NCBI RefSeq assembly: GCF_008763945.1
Contig: NZ_VTQH01000001.1
Span: 930,110 to 994,109 of the forward strand
Direction of reading: 5' to 3'
Source: Microbacterium testaceum StLB037
GTDB lineage: Bacteria > Actinomycetota > Actinomycetes > Actinomycetales > Microbacteriaceae
DNA: 64,000 nt
A program made the translations under genes and the position numbers. A model generated the notes under the pieces. It saw only the letters and a list, made by a program, of their open reading frames with translations, was not told the DNA's origin and ran no database searches. The number at the start of each line of letters is the position of its first letter. Position 1 is the first letter of the stretch. Below, piece by piece: positions 55,540 to 64,000 of this stretch.

Positions 55540-57642
55540 TCACTTCGCGGGCTTCTTCTCCGGAACCGGAGCGGTGCCCGCTGCCCTCTGGGCCGCGTAG
55601 TAGGCGGCCGCTTCGTTCTGACGGTCGTCCTCCACGCCCGACGCGATCGAGGCGCGGACGTGCTCGGGGCCGTAGCCGAACGCGTCGACGAGGTCCTGCG
55701 CGTGGGGACGGAGCCGCGCGCAGAGCCGGTCGATGTAGCTCGACACGGCCGCGCCGCGCTGCGTCGACAGGCGCCCGTTGATCAGGTACCAGGCGAGGTG
55801 CTTCTCGATCAGCTGCAGACCGAACAGGTCGCGCAGCCAGGTGAGCACCTTCAGCGTGTCGCGGTCGGTGACGCGATTGACGGCGTCGGTGAACGCCTCC
55901 CACTGAAGCAGCTCGCCGTGGGCGCGCGCCGCCTCGATCAGCTGCGCCTGGTTCTCGTTGAACAGTGCGGCCGCGTCTTCACGCGACAGCTTGGATGCCG
56001 GACGCAGGCGCCCCGCGATGTCGGCGATCATCTGCTGGACGCGGCCGGCGAGCAGCTCGTGCTGCTGATCGGCGCGCAGCCCCTTCTCCACCGACCGCGC
56101 GGTCGAGCCGAAGTCGCTCACGGCCTGGCCCAGCTGGCGCATGCCCGCACCGTGGAAGAGCTTGCCCGCCGTCTGACCGACGGCGAAGGCGGCGAGCTGC
56201 TTGGCATCCTTGCCCTTGAACTGCTTGGCGTAATCGGCGAGCAGACGCTTGCCGACGAGCTGGAGCAGGATGTTGTTGTCGCCCTCGAAGGTGACGTAGA
56301 TGTCGAGGTCGGCGCGCAGGCCCACGAGACGGTTCTCGAAGAGGAAGCCCTGTCCGCCGCACGCCTCGCGCGATTCCTGCAGGGTGTCGAGGGCGTGCCA
56401 CGTCGACAGCGGCTTGAGCGCGGCGGCGAGCGTTTCGAGGTCTTCGCGGTCGGCATCCGTGTCGAGGCGTCCGCTGAAGACGCCGTCGAACTTCTGCAGG
56501 AACTCGTCGTGCGCGAAGATCTCGGCGTAGGTCGTCGCCAGGCGCGGGAGCAGACGGCGCTGGTGCTTGCCGTAGTCGAGCAGGGTCACCTCGGGGGTGC
56601 CGGCGCCGGAGTCGAACTGGCGACGCTGGTTTCCGTAGGTGATCGCGATGATGAGGCCGATGGCCGACGCCCACGCGGCGGCGCCGTCGAGCGAGACCCG
56701 ACCCTGCACGAGGGTGCCGAGCATCGTGAAGAAACGGCGGCCGGGGCTGGCGATCTCGCTCGAGTAGGTGCCGTCGGGGGCGACGTCGCCGTAGCGGTTG
56801 AGGAGGTTCGTGCGGGGCACGCGGACGTGGTCGAAGTGCAGACGGCCGTTGTCGATGCCGTTCAGACCACCTTTGAGACCGTCGTCCTCTCCGCCGATGC
56901 CGGGGAGGAAGTTGCCCTCGTCGTCACGCAGGGGCACGTAGAAGCAGTGCACGCCGTGGTTGACGTTGTCGGTGATGAGCTGGGCGAACACCGTCGCGGC
57001 CTTGCCGTGCACCGCCGCGTTGCCGAGGTAGTCCTTCCACGCTCCGCGGAAGGGCGTGTGGATGACGAACTCCTCGGTCTCGGGGTCGTAGGTCGCCGTC
57101 GTGCCGATCGCCGAGACATCCGAGCCGTGACCGGTCTCGGTCATCGCGAAGGCACCGGGGATCTCGAGGCTCATGATGCCGGGGAGCCACTTGTCGTGGT
57201 GCTCACGCGTGCCCAGCTGCAGCACGGCGGACCCGAACAGGCCCCACTGCACGCCCGACTTGATCTGCAGGCTGGGGTCGGCGGCGACGAGCTCCTCGAA
57301 GCCGGCGATGTTCGCACCGTTGTTCTCTTCGCCGCCCAGGTGCTTGGGGAAGGCGCGGTGAACGGCCTTGTTCTGCACGAGAAGGTGCAGCTGGCTGAGG
57401 GTGCGCTCGCGGTGCGCGTCCATGCCCAGGCTGTCGTCGCGCCACAGCGCGGGGTCTTTGATCATCTCGCGCGCCTGGCGGCGGGTATCGCCCCAGGTGC
57501 CGAGCAGCAGGTCGGTGACCCGCTCGACGTCGATGCGGGCTTCGGACGCCTCCGCCGCGGTGTGGGCGGCGGTCGGGGCGCCCCCGACGGGGGTACGCGT
57601 GCTCGTGGCGGGCGTGGTGGGACGGACGGCGGCGTCGGTCAT
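55540..57642 (-). CDS. Acyl-CoA oxidase/dehydrogenase family protein
   Basis: A 700-residue flavoenzyme of beta-oxidation that oxidises acyl-CoA to enoyl-CoA, passing electrons to oxygen in true oxidases. Seen: N-terminal helical domain, FAMTETGHGSDVSAIGT (about 165-181; flavin and substrate binding), GRRFFTMLGTLVQGRVS, and the catalytic glutamate in REACGGQGFL (about 424). Size and ordering match peroxisomal-type acyl-CoA oxidases found in many Actinobacteria. The first 35 residues are low-complexity (Thr/Ala/Pro). The acyl chain preference is unknown. No other beta-oxidation gene is adjacent. Confidence 0.92.
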   Translation of the reverse strand: MTDAAVRPTTPATSTRTPVGGAPTAAHTAAEASEARIDVERVTDLLLGTWGDTRRQAREMIKDPALWRDDSLGMDAHRERTLSQLHLLVQNKAVHRAFPKHLGGEENNGANIAGFEELVAADPSLQIKSGVQWGLFGSAVLQLGTREHHDKWLPGIMSLEIPGAFAMTETGHGSDVSAIGTTATYDPETEEFVIHTPFRGAWKDYLGNAAVHGKAATVFAQLITDNVNHGVHCFYVPLRDDEGNFLPGIGGEDDGLKGGLNGIDNGRLHFDHVRVPRTNLLNRYGDVAPDGTYSSEIASPGRRFFTMLGTLVQGRVSLDGAAAWASAIGLIIAITYGNQRRQFDSGAGTPEVTLLDYGKHQRRLLPRLATTYAEIFAHDEFLQKFDGVFSGRLDTDADREDLETLAAALKPLSTWHALDTLQESREACGGQGFLFENRLVGLRADLDIYVTFEGDNNILLQLVGKRLLADYAKQFKGKDAKQLAAFAVGQTAGKLFHGAGMRQLGQAVSDFGSTARSVEKGLRADQQHELLAGRVQQMIADIAGRLRPASKLSREDAAALFNENQAQLIEAARAHGELLQWEAFTDAVNRVTDRDTLKVLTWLRDLFGLQLIEKHLAWYLINGRLSTQRGAAVSSYIDRLCARLRPHAQDLVDAFGYGPEHVRASIASGVEDDRQNEAAAYYAAQRAAGTAPVPEKKPAK

Positions 57643-57794
57643 TCTCGGCACCTTTCGACGTTGTAAAGGACTCTCTCCACGGTAGGTGTCCCACAACGTC
57701 AACCCAAACAGCCTGTGCGATCCACACAATGCTCGCTCGGCCCGTCTCGCCAGGTCGTTGTGGGTGGTCAACATTCCCGTGAGCGCGCTGAGCG

Positions 57795-57877
57795 CGGGCC
57801 GGGGCAGAGGCGCGGGTCGGTCGCGGGGTGGCGGGCCGGGGCGGTCGCGGGATGGCGGGCCGGGGTGGTCGCGCCGG
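57795..57877. repeat. GC-rich direct repeats after recQ
   Basis: GCGGGCCGGGGC/T occurs near 57795, 57831 and 57855; the last two are an exact 24-base tandem spacing. It lies in the 248-base gap between the recQ stop and the acyl-CoA oxidase start. The rest of the gap holds the oxidase promoter region, including an inverted pair CCCACAACG (57690-57698) and CGTTGTGGG (57756-57764). Confidence 0.5.
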
Positions 57878-57890
57878 GTCGCGCGGCGCG

Positions 57891-59930
57891 TCAGTTCGCG
57901 GCGACCACCGTCAGGATGCCGTCGCCGTAGGCCTCGCGCTTCTTGGCGCCGATGCCGGTGATGCCGTCGAGGTCGCCCACCGAGCTCGGGCGTGCGGCGG
58001 CGATCGCGCGCAGGGTGGCGTCTCCGAACACGATGTACGCGGGCACCCCCTGCTCGCGGGCCTTCTCGGCGCGCCAGGCGCGCAGCGCCTCGAAAAGGTC
58101 GCGGTCGCCCGCGGCCACGTCGTCGGCGCTGCTCTTGCGCGCGCGATTCGAGCCCCCGCCTCCGCCCGTGCGCCCGAGGGCGTCGCGACGCAGTGGCACC
58201 GGGGTCTCGCCGCGGAGGACCCCGGCGGATGCCTCGCTCAGCGCGAGCGTGCCGTACTCGCCCTGGGCGACGATGATCCCGCGAGCGAGGAGCTGACGGA
58301 TGACGCTTCGCCAGTCCTGATCCGACAGGTCGGCGCCGAGGCCGTAGGTGCTGAGCCGGTCGTGACCCTGCTGCGCGATGCGCTCGGTCTTGGCCCCGCG
58401 CAGGATGTCGATCAGGTGCCCGGCCCCGAAGGCCTGGCCGCGCTCGCGCTGGAGCCGCACGATGGTCGACAGCAGTTTCTGGGCGGCGATGAGTCCATCC
58501 CAGGTGTCGGGCGGAGTGAGGCACGTGTCGCAGTTTCCGCACGGCTCGGAGCGCTGCCCGAAGTAGTCGAGGAGGTTCTGCCGGCGGCATCCGACCGTCT
58601 CGCACAGGGCGAGCATGGCGTCGAGATGCTGCCCGAGACGCATCTTGTACGAGCGGTCGCCCGGCGACTGGTCGATCATGCGGCGCTGTTGGACGACGTC
58701 GCCGAGCCCGTACGCCATCCACACGGTCGAGGGATCGCCGTCGCGGCCGGCACGACCCGTCTCTTGGTAGTAGCCCTCGACCGACTTCGGCAGGTCGATG
58801 TGCGCGACGAAACGCACGTCGGGTTTGTCGATGCCCATGCCGAAGGCGATCGTGGCGACCATGATGACGCCGTCGTCGCGCAGGAACCGAGACTGATTCG
58901 CCGCGCGCACCGACGCGTCGAGACCCGCGTGATACGGCAGGGCGTCGAGGCCCTGCGCGCTGAGGTAGGCCGCCGTCTGCTCGACGCTCTTGCGACTCAG
59001 GGCGTAGACGATGCCCGCCGACCCCTCGGGCTGCGAGCGGATGAACTGCACGAGCTGCCGCCGCGGGTCGACTTTGGCGTCGATGCGGTACTGGATGTTG
59101 GGGCGGTCGAAGCTCGCCACGAACCCGCGGGCATCGCGCAGGCGCAGACGCTCGACGATCTCTTGAGCGGTGGCCGGTGTGGCGGTCGCCGTGAGCGCCA
59201 TGCGCGGGACGTCGGGGAAACGATCGGCGAGGTCGCCGAGGGCGAGGTAATCGGGGCGGAAGTCGTGCCCCCACTGCGACACGCAGTGCGCCTCGTCGAT
59301 GGCGATCACGCTGAGGCGGCCGCGGGCGAGGAAGGAGAGTGTCTGCGCGCCGTTCAGACGCTCGGGCGCGACGTAGAGCAGGTCGAGCTCACCCGCGAGA
59401 TACGCCTGCTCGACGGCCTGCCGTTCGGCCGGCGCCTGCGTGGAGTTGAGATAGCCCGCGCGCACGCCGTTGGCGATGAGGGCCTCGACCTGGTCGTGCA
59501 TGAGCGCGATCAGGGGGCTGACGACCAGCCCCGTGCCGGGCCGCACGAGGGCGGGGACCTGATAGGTGACGCTCTTGCCGCCACCGGTGGGCATGAGCAC
59601 GACGGCGTCTCCGCCGTTCACGACATGCTGCACGATCTCGGCTTGATCGCCCCGGAAGGCGTCGTACCCGTAGACCTCGTGCAGCACCTCGCGGGGATCG
59701 CGCCCCGTGAAGTCGCGCACGGCGGGTAGCTCTCGCGCTGTGCCGGTCACCGCGGCGGCGCGCGCGAACGACGATGACGGGTCGACGGGCGGCGGGGGCG
59801 CGTCGAAGTCCTCGGGCGGCGCGAACTGATCGGGGTCCCAGTCGGCGCCGGCGTACGGGTCTTCGGGAAGGTCGTACGGCTCGGGCGGCGCGTCGGCGTA
59901 CGACTCGGATGCGGCGCCGGGATAAGTCAC
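57891..59930 (-). CDS. recQ: ATP-dependent DNA helicase RecQ
   Basis: 3'-5' helicase for recombination and repair; 679 residues. Seen: Walker A PTGGGKSVTYQ (about 112-118), DEAH in IAIDEAHCVSQWGHD (about 207-210), motif VI QETGRAGRDG, the zinc-binding CETVGCRRQNLLDYFG followed by CGNCDTC (about 440-475), and a C-terminal HRDC domain (about 600-679). The first 70 residues are an unusual acidic Pro/Asp/Ala-rich extension (DLPEDPYAG, PPEDFDAPPPPVDP). GTG start; leaderless hexamer TACCGT six bases upstream. A later start after the extension cannot be excluded. Confidence 0.94.
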   Translation of the reverse strand: MTYPGAASESYADAPPEPYDLPEDPYAGADWDPDQFAPPEDFDAPPPPVDPSSSFARAAAVTGTARELPAVRDFTGRDPREVLHEVYGYDAFRGDQAEIVQHVVNGGDAVVLMPTGGGKSVTYQVPALVRPGTGLVVSPLIALMHDQVEALIANGVRAGYLNSTQAPAERQAVEQAYLAGELDLLYVAPERLNGAQTLSFLARGRLSVIAIDEAHCVSQWGHDFRPDYLALGDLADRFPDVPRMALTATATPATAQEIVERLRLRDARGFVASFDRPNIQYRIDAKVDPRRQLVQFIRSQPEGSAGIVYALSRKSVEQTAAYLSAQGLDALPYHAGLDASVRAANQSRFLRDDGVIMVATIAFGMGIDKPDVRFVAHIDLPKSVEGYYQETGRAGRDGDPSTVWMAYGLGDVVQQRRMIDQSPGDRSYKMRLGQHLDAMLALCETVGCRRQNLLDYFGQRSEPCGNCDTCLTPPDTWDGLIAAQKLLSTIVRLQRERGQAFGAGHLIDILRGAKTERIAQQGHDRLSTYGLGADLSDQDWRSVIRQLLARGIIVAQGEYGTLALSEASAGVLRGETPVPLRRDALGRTGGGGGSNRARKSSADDVAAGDRDLFEALRAWRAEKAREQGVPAYIVFGDATLRAIAAARPSSVGDLDGITGIGAKKREAYGDGILTVVAAN

Positions 59931-59936
59931 CCCTCA

Positions 59937-59942
59937 ACGGTA
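59937..59942 (-). promoter_or_regulatory. -10 hexamer TACCGT for recQ (leaderless)
   Basis: TACCGT ends six bases before GTG 59930, which supports the long N-terminal extension as translated. Confidence 0.5.
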
Positions 59943-59964
59943 ACCCGGGCCACCGACACGCACA

Positions 59965-59998
59965 CCGCCCCGGCATCCATCGGGGGAAACCGGGGCGG
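59965..59998 (-). terminator. Terminator after eccC
   Basis: CCGCCCCGG (59965-59973) pairs with CCGGGGCGG (59990-59998) across 16 bases, in the 95-base gap between the eccC stop and the recQ promoter. Confidence 0.65.
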
Positions 59999-60025
59999 GA
60001 AGGGCTCCTGGGGAGGAACCGCGGC

Positions 60026-63000
60026 TCAGTGCGACGGCGGCGAGAACACCAGCTGCGCGGCGAGCAGGCCGTGCTCGCGGCTGACGATCTGCGCCCGGCC
60101 GGGGGCCGCCCGCTCGGGCTTCACACGGCCGATGAGCGCCCCTTCTTCCGGATTTCCGCCGAGCAGGATGCCGGTGACGCCCAGGTCGGTGAAGCGCTGG
60201 ATGATCGGGTCGTACGCCGCGCGGCTCGCTCCACCCGAACGACGGGTCAGGATGACGTGCAGGCCGAGGTCGCCGGCCTGCGCGAGCAACGGCTGCAGCA
60301 CCGCGATGGGGTTTCCCTGGCTGGTGGCGACGAGGTCGTAGTCGTCGATGAGGATGAACCCTTCGGCGCCCTTCCACCAGCTACGCTCGCGCAGCTGGGT
60401 CGGCGTGACGTCGGGCCCGGGGATGCGCGTCGAGAAGTACTGCGCCAGGTCGTTCATGCCGCCCGTGGCCAGGTCGTGCGAGGTGAGGTACGCACCCAGG
60501 TAGTCGTCGGGGATCTCGCCGAGCAGCGCGCGGCGGTAGTCGACGACGAAGATCTTCGCCTCGGCGGGCGTGTAGAGCCGCTGGATCTCTTTGGCCACGC
60601 CGCGCAGGAAGGACGACTTGCCCATCCCCGAGTCGCCGTAGACGAACAGGTGCGGTTCGACGCGGGGGTCGATGCCGAAGGGCGACAGCTGCGCTTCTTC
60701 GATACCGAGCAGCATCCGGCGATCGCCCGGCTCGGTGAGAACGCGCACCTCGTCGAGCGAGATGTTCTCGGGCAGCAGGCGGAGCTTCGGCCCCGGCTGT
60801 CCGTGCCACGCGTTCGCGACCTTGCCGATCATGTCGGCGACCCCGTCCGCGATGGTCGCGGGATCGTCCGACCCGTCGATGCGCGGCACCGACGTGAGCA
60901 TCTGCAGCTTCGACACGGCGAGACCTCGACCGGGCTGACCCACGGGGACGTTGGCCGCCTGCTTGCGGTCGACGTCCGAGTCGGTCGGGTCGCCCAGGCG
61001 CAGCTCGAGGCGCGTCTGGATGAGGTCTTTCAGGTTGGCGCGGATCTCGAGCCACCGGTTCGCGGTGACCACCACGTGCACGCCGAAGCTGAGACCGCGC
61101 GCGGCGATCGTCTGCACGCGCGCTTCGAGCGGCTCGAACTCCGACCTCAGCGTCGACCAGCCGTCGACGATGAGGAACACGTCGCCGAAGCCGTCGTCGA
61201 GACGCCCCTCACGGCGGCGTGAGCGATACGTGTCGATCGAGTCGACGGCGTTGCGGCGGAAGTACTGCTCGCGCGCGTCCAGCACGGCCTCGACCTCGGC
61301 GATCGCGCGGCGCACGGCCTCGGGCTCGGTGCGCGTGGCGACCCCCGAGACGTGCGGATGCCGCTGCATCGCGGTGAAGCCGCCGCCGCCGAAGTCGAGC
61401 ACGAAGAACTGGAACTCCTGCGGGGTCCCGGTGAGCGCCAGAGCCGAGACGAGGGTGCGCGCGAGGGTCGACTTGCCGCTCAGCGGCGAACCGACGATCG
61501 CCACGTGGCCGGCGGCACCCCCGAGCGAGACGGTGAGGTGGTCGCGGCGCTGCTCGAGCGGGATGTCGACGACACCGATCGGCACCGTGAGGCCGCCGAC
61601 GTCGCGCCAGCGACGCGAGACGAGCCCCAGGGCCGGATCCTCGGCGAGGTCGGGCATGAGTTCGTCGAGCGGCGCGGGGTCGGCGAGCGGAGGGAGCCAC
61701 ACCTGATGCGCCTCGGGCCCGCGATCCTTCATGCGGTCGACGGCGATCTGGAAGGTCGAGCGCTTGTCGGTCGCCGGGGTCGCCATCGCCGAGGGATTGG
61801 CATCCGTCGACTCTTCGGCAGGGTCGTCGTCGGGCTGCGCCAGGGCGGTGAAGACCTCGACGCGCGCGGGGCCCGTCGCCCCCGAGTCGGGGTCGTTCGC
61901 GAGGAGCCGGGCATTGCCCTTCGGGCGCCCCGAGACGTACGCCGCGCGGAACTGCACGAGGTTCTCGGTGTCGCTCTTGAGGAAGCCCACACCGGGCTCC
62001 TGCGGAAGCGTGTACGCGTCCGGCGTGCCGATGATCGTGCGCGATTCGGCGGCCGAGAAGGTGCGCAGACCGATCCGGTATGACAGGTACGTGTCGAGAC
62101 CGCGCAGCTTCCCCTCTTCGAGACGCTGGGATGCCAGGAGCAGGTGCACGTGCAGCGAACGACCGACGCGACCGATGTTCAGGAAGCTGTCGACGAACTC
62201 GGGCTTGGCGGTCAGCAGCTCGGAGAACTCGTCCACGACGACGAGGAGGGCGGGCAGCGGCGCGAGATCCGACCGGCCGCCGAGGCGAGCGGTCTCGTAC
62301 TCGCCGACGTTGGCGAAGTTGCCCGCGGCGCGCAGCAGTTCCTGGCGCCGCACGACCTCGCCCTGCAGGGCGTCCTGGAAGCGGTCGACGAGCGCGAGCT
62401 CGCTGCCGAGGTTGGTGATGACCGCCGACACATGCGGCATCTCGGCCATCCCGGCGAACGTCGCGCCACCCTTGAAGTCGACGAGCACGAAGTTGAGCTG
62501 CTCGGGAGAGTGCGTCATCGCGAGCGCGAGCACCAGCGTGCGCAACACCTCGGACTTGCCCGACCCGGTCGCACCGACCATGACACCGTGCGGGCCCATG
62601 CCCTGCGACGCGGACTCCTTCAGGTCGAGGATGAGCGGGGTGCCCGAGGGCTCCTGACCGATCGGGACGCGCAGGCGGTCGCGCTCGAGGCGGCGCGTCC
62701 ACGCCTGATCGAAGTTCACCGTCCGCACGTCGGGCAGCCCCAGGAGCTCGGTGAGCTCCAGCTGCCCCTGCGTGGTCGGCGCGTCGACGACCACCATGGG
62801 CGCCGGCCGCAGCGGCATGAGCCGACGGGCCGTGGCCTCGGCTTCGGCGACGGTCATGGCATCCGGGAGGAAGGTCTGTGCGCGACCGGCTCCGTCGATG
62901 AATTCGGCAGGGGCGACGACCGGCTTCGACTCGGCGCGACGGCCCCGCGCGACGACGGGCGCCTCGGCGAGCGCGACGCGCGCCACGTGGGGGTCGTCGA

Positions 63001-64000
63001 GTTCGTCCCAGCGCGTGGGCAGATCGATCACGGTGACGCCCTGCGCCCCCTCGAGCCCGACGAGCGGGCTGTTGGTCGGGGTCTCGACGCCGTCGACGAT
63101 CAGCACGACGTGCGGGGTCACGCCGCCGCCGGGGGTGAACCGCGGTCGGGTGGACAGCTGCGGGGGCAGCATGTCGACGAGTTCGTCGAGGGATGCCGAG
63201 ATCATGCGCGCGGGTCCGAGTCGGTCCTGCACGCGCGACGACATGGCATGCGGAAGCCACTTCGCCCAGTCCCAGGACGGCATCTGCGCGGGACCGGCGA
63301 GGATCGCGATGATGACGTCCTCGGGGTCGTGCAGCGTCGCCGCCGAGGCCACGAGCGAGCGCGCGAGGCTGCGGACGGCCTCTTCGTCGGAGCCGACGAG
63401 CTCGATGCGCGCGTAGTCGCCGAGGGGGAAGCCCAGCGGCAGGTCGCGCTGCATCTCGTGGGTCAGCATGAACCGGTGCGCGGCCGAGGCGGCGACCGGG
63501 TCGAGTTGCGCGAGGGGCGGGAGCTCCGGCGCCTCGAGGGTCAGACTCAGCGGCTGGTCCGTCACGCCGATGCGGGCGAGCAGGAACGTCTCATCGCCGG
63601 GCTGGCGCTCCCAGACGCGCGATCGCTCCTCGGCGATGAAGGGGAGGGCGGCGGGGGCCGGCATGATCCACCCGCCGTGGCGACGCTGCTTGCGCGCGGC
63701 CACGCGCACGGTGTCGCGGAGGTCGGAGAGGTAGGCGAGGTACTCGCGTCGGTTGCCGAGCACCTGCGCGTTGCGCTGAGCGCGCTGGCGCCATCCGTTG
63801 ACCGCGACGAAGCCGAGCGACGACAGCAGGAACATCCCGCCGATGAGGAAGCCCGTGGGCCCGCTGTTCGAGATGGTCACCATCACGATCGCCCCCACGC
63901 TGCCGAGCATCGGCAGGAGAGAGGTCAGGATGCCGCTGCCGCCCTCGTTCGGCACGAGCTCGGGCGGCGGCTGGAGCACGATCCGCCCGTTGGGAAGCGA
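60026..64000 (-). CDS. eccC: Type VII (ESX) secretion ATPase EccC, 5' end outside window
   Basis: Membrane FtsK/SpoIIIE-family motor that binds substrates and drives type VII secretion. At least 1324 residues are visible and the frame is open to the window edge. A GTG at 63979 exists, but the preceding codons (LPNGRIV then LQPPPELVP) continue the typical EccC start, so the true start is further upstream. Two spans follow (about residues 22-62 from 63979), then three ATPase domains with Walker A GATGSGKSE (about 466), GSPLSGKST (about 828) and GDSGMGKSS (about 1113). The other ESX genes would lie upstream, beyond 64000. Confidence 0.95.
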   Translation of the reverse strand, partial: SLPNGRIVLQPPPELVPNEGGSGILTSLLPMLGSVGAIVMVTISNSGPTGFLIGGMFLLSSLGFVAVNGWRQRAQRNAQVLGNRREYLAYLSDLRDTVRVAARKQRRHGGWIMPAPAALPFIAEERSRVWERQPGDETFLLARIGVTDQPLSLTLEAPELPPLAQLDPVAASAAHRFMLTHEMQRDLPLGFPLGDYARIELVGSDEEAVRSLARSLVASAATLHDPEDVIIAILAGPAQMPSWDWAKWLPHAMSSRVQDRLGPARMISASLDELVDMLPPQLSTRPRFTPGGGVTPHVVLIVDGVETPTNSPLVGLEGAQGVTVIDLPTRWDELDDPHVARVALAEAPVVARGRRAESKPVVAPAEFIDGAGRAQTFLPDAMTVAEAEATARRLMPLRPAPMVVVDAPTTQGQLELTELLGLPDVRTVNFDQAWTRRLERDRLRVPIGQEPSGTPLILDLKESASQGMGPHGVMVGATGSGKSEVLRTLVLALAMTHSPEQLNFVLVDFKGGATFAGMAEMPHVSAVITNLGSELALVDRFQDALQGEVVRRQELLRAAGNFANVGEYETARLGGRSDLAPLPALLVVVDEFSELLTAKPEFVDSFLNIGRVGRSLHVHLLLASQRLEEGKLRGLDTYLSYRIGLRTFSAAESRTIIGTPDAYTLPQEPGVGFLKSDTENLVQFRAAYVSGRPKGNARLLANDPDSGATGPARVEVFTALAQPDDDPAEESTDANPSAMATPATDKRSTFQIAVDRMKDRGPEAHQVWLPPLADPAPLDELMPDLAEDPALGLVSRRWRDVGGLTVPIGVVDIPLEQRRDHLTVSLGGAAGHVAIVGSPLSGKSTLARTLVSALALTGTPQEFQFFVLDFGGGGFTAMQRHPHVSGVATRTEPEAVRRAIAEVEAVLDAREQYFRRNAVDSIDTYRSRRREGRLDDGFGDVFLIVDGWSTLRSEFEPLEARVQTIAARGLSFGVHVVVTANRWLEIRANLKDLIQTRLELRLGDPTDSDVDRKQAANVPVGQPGRGLAVSKLQMLTSVPRIDGSDDPATIADGVADMIGKVANAWHGQPGPKLRLLPENISLDEVRVLTEPGDRRMLLGIEEAQLSPFGIDPRVEPHLFVYGDSGMGKSSFLRGVAKEIQRLYTPAEAKIFVVDYRRALLGEIPDDYLGAYLTSHDLATGGMNDLAQYFSTRIPGPDVTPTQLRERSWWKGAEGFILIDDYDLVATSQGNPIAVLQPLLAQAGDLGLHVILTRRSGGASRAAYDPIIQRFTDLGVTGILLGGNPEEGALIGRVKPERAAPGRAQIVSREHGLLAAQLVFSPPSH

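Noticed and set aside
57643..59274. N-terminal extension of the acyl-CoA oxidase frame
   Set aside because: It runs through recQ in another frame; the family start lies at 57642.
63977..63979. GTG at 63979 as the real start of eccC
   Set aside because: The frame stays open to the window edge, and the residues before the GTG match the usual EccC N-terminus.

Overview
The window reads as chromosome of a very high-GC Gram-positive actinobacterium, most likely Microbacteriaceae and probably Microbacterium or a close relative. The reasons are the roughly 70% G+C, the gene order tilS-hpt-ftsH-folE-folP-folB-folK-DUF3180-PH proteins-DUF2520-panC-lysS that is typical of Actinobacteria, an ESX-type EccC ATPase, frequent GTG starts, many leaderless promoters, and a very common heptamer GGATGCC/GGCATCC. 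It is mostly ordinary chromosome. No phage, transposase, integrase or CRISPR array was seen.

Layout. 1-1836: a two-component system (regulator cut by the window edge) and tRNA-Ser(CGA). 2173-4854: L-lactate dehydrogenase, RadA and a 25-bp tandem repeat. 4852-5441: two small genes. 5627-12427: a catabolic cluster on two divergent transcripts, with a FadR-type regulator, SDR, aldehyde dehydrogenase, gamma-glutamyl amide hydrolase, glutamine-synthetase-like ligase and an ethanolamine-type permease. 12480-22689: an extracytoplasmic protein, ArgA-like acetyltransferase, ClpC, a DUF2975/HTH pair, a lipoprotein with an internal duplication, cardiolipin synthase, a small membrane protein, a DUF4192 protein and LysS. 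22768-33603: one long minus-strand block for pantothenate and folate synthesis, PH-domain membrane proteins, FtsH, Hpt and TilS, with Ppa divergent. 33661-35666: an M23 peptidase and a tRNA-Glu/Asp/Phe cluster.

35979-48909: an EmrB/QacA-type exporter, an acyl-CoA ligase, a chromate-type transporter coupled to a Gfo/Idh oxidoreductase, an IcaB/PgaB-like deacetylase, a GT2-GtrA glycosyltransferase, a glutaredoxin, an amidohydrolase, kynureninase and a CPA1 antiporter. 49004-64000: a second SDR, a degenerate serine-recombinase-like protein, a UvrA-like ABC ATPase, a DEAD-box helicase, 3-methyladenine glycosylase, acyl-CoA oxidase, RecQ and the type VII secretion ATPase EccC, whose 5' end lies beyond the window.

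The most interesting system is the 5.6-12.4 kb cluster. Its enzyme set fits a microcompartment-free route for ethanolamine in which glutamate protects the amine: ligase, alcohol oxidation, aldehyde oxidation, then hydrolysis to glutamate and glycine. The other main signals are the over-represented heptamer, a regular TANNNT hexamer ending exactly 6 nt before the start codon in twelve genes, and several unexplained palindromic or tandem intergenic elements.
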